Below are positions 58,725-64,000 of a DNA stretch of 64,000 nt, piece by piece. Origin of the DNA: Clostridia bacterium (GTDB lineage Bacteria; Bacillota; Clostridia; Oscillospirales; Acutalibacteraceae); assembly GCA_017513245.1 (NCBI GenBank), contig JAFXGK010000007.1, positions 1 to 64,000 on the forward strand, written 5' to 3'. Made by a program: the position numbers and the translations under genes. Each line of letters opens with the position of its first letter. The first letter of the stretch is position 1. The notes under the pieces are model-generated. The model saw nothing but the letters and a program-made list of their open reading frames with translations, did no database searches and was not told the origin of the DNA.

Positions 58725-60048
58725 AAATTTCCTCTCCTAACAAATCATATTCTATGCTGTCGTTTATCCTGACTCTTACATAATCGCCTATCACCTTGGG
58801 TGAATTGGTTATAAAGAATATTTTTCCGTCTATTTCGGGCGCATCTGCAGGGGAGCGACCGTAATAGCAGCGGATAAAGTTGTCGTAGCCCTCTATAAGG
58901 ACCTCGACCTCCGAGCCTATCTTTTCGGCGTTCTTTTCGGCCGCGATAGTCATCTGCTCGTTCATAATGTTTTCGCTGCGGTCGAGCTTTATTTGCGGGT
59001 CAACCTGATCGGGATAGTCGGCAGCAGGAGTATCCTCCTCAGCCGAGTAGGCAAAGCAACCAAGGCGGTCAAATCGCCACTTTTTAACAAATTCGGCCAA
59101 CTCGCAGAAATCCTCCTCGCTCTCACCGGGGAAGCCGGTAATAAGCGTTGTACGGAGGGTAATATCGGGGATAACCTCGCGAATGCGCGCAAGCGTTTTT
59201 TCAAGCGACGCCTTATCGCCCTTGCGATTCATCCTCTTCAGAATTTTATTATTGCAGTGCTGAATGGGAATGTCAAGATATTTGCAAAGTTTTTCTTCGT
59301 CACGTATTGCAAACAAAAGCTCATCGGTTATCTTTTCGGGGTATGTATAAAGGGTTCTTATCCAATGGATGCCCTCAATCTTACAAAGCTCGCGAAGCAG
59401 CCTTGCCAGCGCATATTCGCCGTAAAGGTCGATGCCGTACGCCGTGGTGTCCTGCGCGGTGATCACGATTTCGGTAACTCCGCGCGACGCCAAATCGCGA
59501 ACCTCTTCTACTATGCTCTCGATTTTTCGGGAACGGGAACGTCCACGAATTAGGGGAATGGCGCAATAGGTGCAGCAGTTGTCACAGCCGTCGGCTATTT
59601 TTACGTATGCGGTATACGGAGCGCCGCCCAAGATTCGCTTGCCGTCCAGGTCTAACGAAAACTTTTCGCCGTAGGAGTTTTCCACCTTTCCGTTAAGCGC
59701 GTTTTCGATAAGCTCGGCTATTTTTCCGTTGCTGCCGATACCCACAACCATATCAACCTCGGGGATTTCCTCGGTTATATCGTCGCGGTAACGCTCTGCC
59801 AGACAGCCGGTAACCACAAGCAGCTTAAGTCTTCCCTCGGATTTGTAGCGAGAGGCTTCCAGTATGTTTTCTATTGCCTCTTCCTTTGCATCTTCGATAA
59901 AGCCGCAGGTGTTTATTATTATTACGTCGGCCTCGGCCTCCTCAGGCACCAGCTCGTAGCCGGCCGATTTTAGAGTATAAAGCATTTGCTCGGCATCAAC
60001 CTGGTTTTTAGGGCAACCAAGCGACACCATTGCAACCTTCTTAGACAT
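58708..60048 (-). CDS. rimO: Ribosomal protein S12 methylthiotransferase RimO
   Basis: 446 aa from ATG 60048 (AGGA upstream; the ATG two codons earlier abuts it). UPF0004 domain with VSLGCPKNQVDAE, NTCGFIEDAKEE and VTGCLAERY providing three Cys. The radical SAM motif is CDNCCTYCAIPLIRGRSRSR (C-x3-C-x2-C; DGCDNCCTYC). TRAM domain at the end. Methylthiolates S12 Asp89. One-base overlap with recX (TAATG). Confidence 0.94.
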   Translation of the reverse strand: MSKKVAMVSLGCPKNQVDAEQMLYTLKSAGYELVPEEAEADVIIINTCGFIEDAKEEAIENILEASRYKSEGRLKLLVVTGCLAERYRDDITEEIPEVDMVVGIGSNGKIAELIENALNGKVENSYGEKFSLDLDGKRILGGAPYTAYVKIADGCDNCCTYCAIPLIRGRSRSRKIESIVEEVRDLASRGVTEIVITAQDTTAYGIDLYGEYALARLLRELCKIEGIHWIRTLYTYPEKITDELLFAIRDEEKLCKYLDIPIQHCNNKILKRMNRKGDKASLEKTLARIREVIPDITLRTTLITGFPGESEEDFCELAEFVKKWRFDRLGCFAYSAEEDTPAADYPDQVDPQIKLDRSENIMNEQMTIAAEKNAEKIGSEVEVLIEGYDNFIRCYYGRSPADAPEIDGKIFFITNSPKVIGDYVRVRINDSIEYDLLGEEIYESAE

Positions 60049-60668
60049 TACCATTCCTCGCTGTTTTCCAAATTTTCCGAATACCCTTTAAGCGCCTCTT
60101 TAACGTCGCCGTAGCTAAAGCCTTTGCGAATCAGGGCGGCATAGGTTTTTCGAACGCCGTCCTCGCTTTGAAGACGGTTTCGGTATTTTGTTTTTAAAAG
60201 TTCGGCTATCTGTGCCACGGGGTTAGGGGAGAGTTCCTCTATCGCCTCGTCGGCTATCGCCCTCGGCACACCCTTAGCGAAAAGTTTTCGTGCGATTTCT
60301 CGGTCCGAAACGTTCGCTTCCGATAAATTAACAACCAGCCTTTTTGCATAGGCTCTGTCATCCACGAGCCCCAGTTCCTTGAGCCGCGCCACGGCATAGC
60401 TTGCCGCCTCGGGCGGGAAGGTTCTGCGAAGTTTGTCGTAAAGCGCCTTTTCCGAATGATCGGCGCGAGATACGTACCACATCGCGCGTGACTTGGCGCG
60501 GTCACAGTCAGACCGACGGCACAGCTCGCGAAAGCTTTTTTCGTCCAAATCCGCGCCCTTTGCTATACCGGCGGCAATTACGGTTTCGGCGTTAAGCAAA
60601 AACTCCTTGCCGTCCAGTATAAGACAGAGCTGCCCCATACGGGCTTTTTTTATTTCTTCGACGCGCAT
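60048..60668 (-). CDS. recX: Regulatory protein RecX
   Basis: 206 aa, three-helix repeats of the RecX family: ALYDKLRRTFPPEAASYAVARLKELGLVDD (in part, ~85-113), RKLFAKGVPRAIADEAIEE, and the end IRKGFSYGDVKEAL. Restrains RecA filament growth. Directly follows recA, sharing one base, as in most bacteria. Confidence 0.95.
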   Translation of the reverse strand: MRVEEIKKARMGQLCLILDGKEFLLNAETVIAAGIAKGADLDEKSFRELCRRSDCDRAKSRAMWYVSRADHSEKALYDKLRRTFPPEAASYAVARLKELGLVDDRAYAKRLVVNLSEANVSDREIARKLFAKGVPRAIADEAIEELSPNPVAQIAELLKTKYRNRLQSEDGVRKTYAALIRKGFSYGDVKEALKGYSENLENSEEW

Positions 60669-61765
60669 TATTCGTCAACCGCTACGTCGATGCTGATTTT
60701 TCTCTTTTTCTTGGGCTCTTCGGCCACTTCGGGAGCAGGGGCCGCGGCCGGAGCGGCTGCGGGGGCTGCGGCGTCCTTGCCAATGCCTGCGGCCTCGAAG
60801 ATCTTCTGCTCAAGCTCGGCTGCAAGCTCGGGGTTGTCGGCGAGGATAACCTTTACGTTATCTCTGCCCTGACCGAGACGGGTTTCACCGTAGTAGAACC
60901 AGGCTCCCGAGCGCTTAATAATCTCATATTCAACGCCGAGGTCAACTATTTCACCCTCGCGGGAGATGCCGGTGCCGTACATAATATCAAACATTGCCTC
61001 ACGGAAGGGAGGAGCAACCTTGTTTTTAACAATCTTTACCTTGGTGCGCGAGCCGATCATTTCGCCGTTAAGCTTAAGCGTTTCGGTGCGACGAACGTCG
61101 ATACGAACCGACGCATAGAACTTAAGCGCGCGGCCGCCCGTGGTGGTTTCAGGGTTGCCGTAGATAACTCCAACCTTTTCACGAAGCTGATTGATGAAGA
61201 TTGCAATACAGTTGGACTTGGAGATCGCGCCTGCGAGCTTACGCAGAGCCTGCGACATAAGTCTTGCATGCAGACCTACGTGCGAATCGCCCATATCGCC
61301 TTCAATTTCGGCACGCGGAACGAGGGCTGCAACCGAGTCGATGACTACTATATCGATAGCACCCGAGCGAACGAGAGCCTCGGTGATTTCGAGCGCCTGC
61401 TCACCCGTGTCGGGCTGAGAAACCAAGAGCGCATCGATATCAACGCCTAAATTGCGCGAATAGATGGGGTCGAGCGCGTGCTCAACGTCGATAAAGGCTG
61501 CGGTGCCGCCACGCTTCTGCGCTTCGGCAATTGCGTGCAGGGCAAGGGTGGTTTTACCCGAGGATTCGGGTCCGAAAATTTCTACTATTCGGCCGCGCGG
61601 AAGTCCGCCGATTCCCAGCGCCATATCAAGCGATACCGAACCGGTGGGAATGTGCTCAACGGCCATTCCGATATTCTCGCCCAGTCTCATAACTGCGCCC
61701 TTACCAAACTGTCTTTCAATTTGTCCCAGCGCGGTTTCCAATGCTTTGGTCTTGTCGTCTGCCAT
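60668..61765 (-). CDS. recA: Recombinase RecA
   Basis: 365 aa from ATG 61765 (GAGGAG upstream). Walker [14 protein letters not shown] (~66), the L1/L2 loops, Walker [14 protein letters not shown] and [22 protein letters not shown] are standard. The C-terminus has an Ala/Pro-rich linker ([14 protein letters not shown]) before an acidic/basic tail. Catalyses strand exchange and LexA cleavage. I could not see a clear LexA box upstream; a -10 TATAAT lies at the end of prmC. Confidence 0.97.
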   Translation of the reverse strand: MADDKTKALETALGQIERQFGKGAVMRLGENIGMAVEHIPTGSVSLDMALGIGGLPRGRIVEIFGPESSGKTTLALHAIAEAQKRGGTAAFIDVEHALDPIYSRNLGVDIDALLVSQPDTGEQALEITEALVRSGAIDIVVIDSVAALVPRAEIEGDMGDSHVGLHARLMSQALRKLAGAISKSNCIAIFINQLREKVGVIYGNPETTTGGRALKFYASVRIDVRRTETLKLNGEMIGSRTKVKIVKNKVAPPFREAMFDIMYGTGISREGEIVDLGVEYEIIKRSGAWFYYGETRLGQGRDNVKVILADNPELAAELEQKIFEAAGIGKDAAAPAAAPAAAPAPEVAEEPKKKRKISIDVAVDE

Positions 61766-61814
61766 TTTTGTTTTCTCCTCTTTATTTAAGATTGAGTCTA
61801 CTGCTCTGATGATA

Positions 61815-62615
61815 TTATATGTTTTTGAGTGTCCCGAAAACGACCCTCTCGTTTTTGCCGTAGTCACAGCGGATGCCGACGTTTGATAGGCCTGCCTCGC
61901 GGAAAAGTTTTGCAACCTCTTCGCCCTGCGAATATCCTATTTCCACGGCCAAAAGTCCGCCCGCGTTTAAAGAGGGGAGCCAGTTTTCGAGAATTTTGCG
62001 ATAAAAGTACAGTCCGTCCTCGCCGCCGAAGAGCGCCGTGTGCGGCTCAAAAAGCACCTCTTTTTCGAGTGACGCCATTTCATCGGGGCGAATATAGGGA
62101 GGATTGCTTACGATAACGTCGTATTTTCCTTCACCCGGAAGCTCGATATCGCCCTGGCGTGGCCTCACTCGAGAACGGTTTAGTTCAATGTTTCGCTCAA
62201 GGTAGGAATAGGCTTCGGGATATTTTTCGAGCGCCTCAACCCTCGCGTTTTTGCAGTTTTTATCTATCGCGACGGCAACGCAGCCGCTACCTGAACACAG
62301 GTCGATAACCTTAAGTTCTCGCTCCCCGATAAACTCGATTGCCGTATCACAAAGATGCTCGGTATCAGGCCGCGGAATAAGCACGCCGGGGCCGACGTAA
62401 AAGGGTAGGGAATAGAACTCCCATATGCCGAGGACGTACTGAAGCGGCTCGCCCGAAAGCCGTCGCTCTACAAGCTCCGACAGTTCGAGAAAATCGACCT
62501 CTTCCATATCGTCCTTTAAATATTCTATAAGCTGGGCGGCTTCAAACCGCGCCGAGGCTATGCCCGCCTCGTGCAGTTTTTTGGCCGTTCTTTTAAAGGC
62601 CTCGTGTCCGTTCAT
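61815..62615 (-). CDS. prmC: Peptide chain release factor N5-glutamine methyltransferase
   Basis: 266 aa. PrmC N-terminal helices ([14 protein letters not shown]), [13 protein letters not shown] site [12 protein letters not shown] and the catalytic NPPYIRPDE (~185). Methylates the GGQ glutamine of RF1/RF2. Overlaps the DUF1385 gene by 4 bp. The DUF1385-prmC pair commonly sits near prfA in Firmicutes. Confidence 0.95.
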   Translation of the reverse strand: MNGHEAFKRTAKKLHEAGIASARFEAAQLIEYLKDDMEEVDFLELSELVERRLSGEPLQYVLGIWEFYSLPFYVGPGVLIPRPDTEHLCDTAIEFIGERELKVIDLCSGSGCVAVAIDKNCKNARVEALEKYPEAYSYLERNIELNRSRVRPRQGDIELPGEGKYDVIVSNPPYIRPDEMASLEKEVLFEPHTALFGGEDGLYFYRKILENWLPSLNAGGLLAVEIGYSQGEEVAKLFREAGLSNVGIRCDYGKNERVVFGTLKNI

Positions 62616-63580
62616 TCGGCGTCCTCGCTCGGCAGGGGAATTTTCTCCTCCTCGGGTAGAACGTCGTTCACGGCGGCTATCGCTATTTCAATCATACCGT
62701 CCTCGGGCTCCTTGGTGGTAATACGCTGAAGCCAAAGTCCGGGCGCCGCGATAATTCGGGTTAAGAAGTTATCGTATCGGCCGCAGATTTTAAGCAGCTC
62801 GTAGCCTACGCCGCAGATAAAGGGCACCATTGCGATTTTTACAAGCACCCAGAACCAGCGGTTGGCATAAACGTCCTCAAAAACAAGCTGTATTACTGTT
62901 GAAAAAATGAAACCCACAAGAATCATAAGAATCATAAACGAGGTTCCGCAACGGGGGTGAAAACGCTTTTGCTTTCTTACGTTTTCTACCGTGAGCGGCA
63001 GCCCCGCCTCAAAGCAGAAAATAGTCTTGTGCTCGGCGCCGTGATACATAAATACGCGCTTTATATCCTTCATATAGGATACAATCCAAACGTAGAAAAC
63101 GAAAACCGACATTTTTATGACCTGCTCGATAAGCGAGCGCGCCCAAACGGGCAACGGTCGGCCCGCAAGATAGGTGATACCGTCTACCGCCAGTCGCGGC
63201 AGCAGCATAAAGAGCACCACCGCAAGGCCTACGCCAAGTACTGCGGCCAGCACGGTTACGACTCCCATGGCAACCTTCGAAAGCTTGGTCACCTTTTTCT
63301 CACCGTTTTCGTCCTCTTCCTCAACCTCGGTGAAGCCCGATTTGTCGGCCGAGAGCATAAGCGCCTTGTAGCCCTGTATCATCGCTTCTATAAAGTTTAC
63401 AATTCCCCTTAAAAAGGGAAGTTTCAGCGGTTTTATCTTATCCTTAATTGAGGTGGAATTCATCTCAGTCAGGTCAATCTGCCCGTCGGGCATTCGCACC
63501 GCCATGGTGGTCTTTTCGGGACCCTTCATCATTATTCCTTCGATAAGGGCCTGACCGCCTACCGATATTTTTTTACTCAT
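62612..63580 (-). CDS. DUF1385 integral membrane protein
   Basis: 322 aa. N-terminal family signature GGQALIEGIMMKGPE (8-22) and GAEHKTIFCFE in the middle, FHPRCGTSFMI as third conserved block. About five membrane helices. Function unknown; proposed metal-dependent enzyme because of the conserved His/Glu/Cys. It overlaps both neighbours (4 bp with prmC, 8 bp with the kinase). Confidence 0.9.
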   Translation of the reverse strand: MSKKISVGGQALIEGIMMKGPEKTTMAVRMPDGQIDLTEMNSTSIKDKIKPLKLPFLRGIVNFIEAMIQGYKALMLSADKSGFTEVEEEDENGEKKVTKLSKVAMGVVTVLAAVLGVGLAVVLFMLLPRLAVDGITYLAGRPLPVWARSLIEQVIKMSVFVFYVWIVSYMKDIKRVFMYHGAEHKTIFCFEAGLPLTVENVRKQKRFHPRCGTSFMILMILVGFIFSTVIQLVFEDVYANRWFWVLVKIAMVPFICGVGYELLKICGRYDNFLTRIIAAPGLWLQRITTKEPEDGMIEIAIAAVNDVLPEEEKIPLPSEDAE

Positions 63581-64000
63581 CTTTCGTCTCCTCGGTGTCG
63601 GCTGTAACCTCGACCTCGCTGGCCGGGGGAATTATTTCTTCTACAATCTCCTCCTCGGGAACAATGGAGGGAAGCGCCACCGTAACCGTGGTGCCTTCGC
63701 CCTCTTTACTCTCGATAAAGAGCAGACCGTTATGCTGTTTTACAATCTCGTCCGCAACCGCAAGGCCTATGCCCGAGCCACGAACCTTTTTGTTGGATTT
63801 AAAGAACTTTTCCTTTACGCGGTCGATATCCTGCGCAGGGATACCAACGCCCGTATCGGTTACCTTGGTTATAACAACGCCCTCTTCCTCGTACTGCGAA
63901 ATAATAACGTTGCCGCCCTTTTCGGTGTACTTGATGGCGTTATCTATAATATTGATGTATACCTGCTTTAAACGGTCGCGGTCGCCCTCAACAAAAAGCG
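63573..64000 (-). CDS. Sensor histidine kinase, C-terminal part (cut by window edge)
   Basis: The last ~141 codons are in the window, ending at a TAA at 63573-63575. The GHKL ATPase domain is clear: N-box NIIDNAIKYT, G1 DTGVGIPAQD, F-box KEKFFK and G2 GSGIGLAVAD, then GTTVTVALPS. A ~30-residue acidic, Glu/Thr-rich tail follows (EEEIVEEIIPPASEVEV), unusual for a PhoR-type kinase. Sensor part, dimerisation domain and any response regulator lie outside. Confidence 0.9.
   Translation of the reverse strand, partial: LFVEGDRDRLKQVYINIIDNAIKYTEKGGNVIISQYEEEGVVITKVTDTGVGIPAQDIDRVKEKFFKSNKKVRGSGIGLAVADEIVKQHNGLLFIESKEGEGTTVTVALPSIVPEEEIVEEIIPPASEVEVTADTEETKDE

Noticed and set aside
61766..61850. LexA (SOS) box upstream of recA
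   Set aside because: No GAAC-N4-GTTC or CGAAC-type palindrome could be found; only a -10-like TATAAT is visible.
1..64000. CRISPR array, rRNA genes, complete insertion sequences or prophage genes
   Set aside because: No regularly spaced repeats with unique spacers, no rRNA sequence, and no transposase, integrase or phage structural gene was seen in the window.

Overview
The window looks like chromosome of a strictly anaerobic, endospore-forming, Gram-positive bacterium of the class Clostridia, probably a gut Oscillospirales/Ruminococcaceae-like lineage. The signs seen are: spoIIID; a class III (oxygen-sensitive) ribonucleotide reductase with its radical-SAM activase; a trimeric-type [FeFe] hydrogenase with a Rex-like operator; two T-box leaders (Thr and Cys); strong AGGAGG-type ribosome binding sites; and sigma-A promoters with 17-bp spacers. 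The genus assignment is inference only.

Layout. 1-980: a tRNA-Met(CAT)/tRNA-Glu(TTC) pair, a duplicated tRNA-Glu 3' end, a multi-branched palindromic element and one orphan small gene. 983-5495: a beta-propeller glycosidase, adenine deaminase and an ABC exporter. 5685-7664: an AT-rich zinc-ribbon/PD-(D/E)XK/NUMOD nuclease that looks acquired. 7774-11377: an AraC regulator divergent from a GH172-PfkB kinase-SIS isomerase operon that can be read as a D-arabinofuranose (or fructofuranose) route. 11414-14780: mntP, spoIIID, a second palindromic element and thrS behind a Thr T-box. 15128-20369: pth-mfd-PrsA-like lipoprotein. 20418-24470: nrdG-nrdD-trxB, read right to left, with tandem NrdR-like boxes before both nrdG and nrdD. 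24686-30582: three tandem paralogous cytoplasmic glycosidases with a binding module inserted in the barrel. 30787-36788: a small membrane protein, a MarR-ABC-ABC exporter operon under a striking double operator, then a LOG protein and a Nudix hydrolase.

37027-45223 is the [FeFe] hydrogenase operon. hydC is separated from the ferredoxin, hydB and hydA by six genes (two DRTGG-like proteins, two HATPases, a hydrogenase-like Fe-S sensor candidate and a PHP phosphoesterase), which look like a redox/H2 signalling cassette. 45483-50069 is a maltodextrin-type ABC uptake operon ending in malQ, without its own ATPase. 50190-52997 holds an HD nucleotidase, a SLOG protein, an Lrp regulator and a PiT phosphate transporter. 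53076 to the right edge is housekeeping on the minus strand: LCP cell-wall ligase; rsmI, TrmN6-like methylase, cysS and cysE under a Cys T-box; pgsA, rimO, recX, recA; prmC, a DUF1385 membrane protein and the 3' end of a sensor histidine kinase cut by the window edge.

Functionally the window joins polysaccharide and oligosaccharide use (furanosidases, triple glycosidase, maltodextrin uptake) with anaerobic redox metabolism (hydrogenase under a Rex-like site, dNTP synthesis under NrdR-like sites). The less ordinary parts are the hydrogenase-embedded signalling genes, the triple glycosidase, the GH172-kinase-SIS operon, the zinc-ribbon nuclease, the MarR double operator and the two palindromic elements. 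Start sites were re-chosen from ribosome binding sites and promoters where the longest open frame was implausible.
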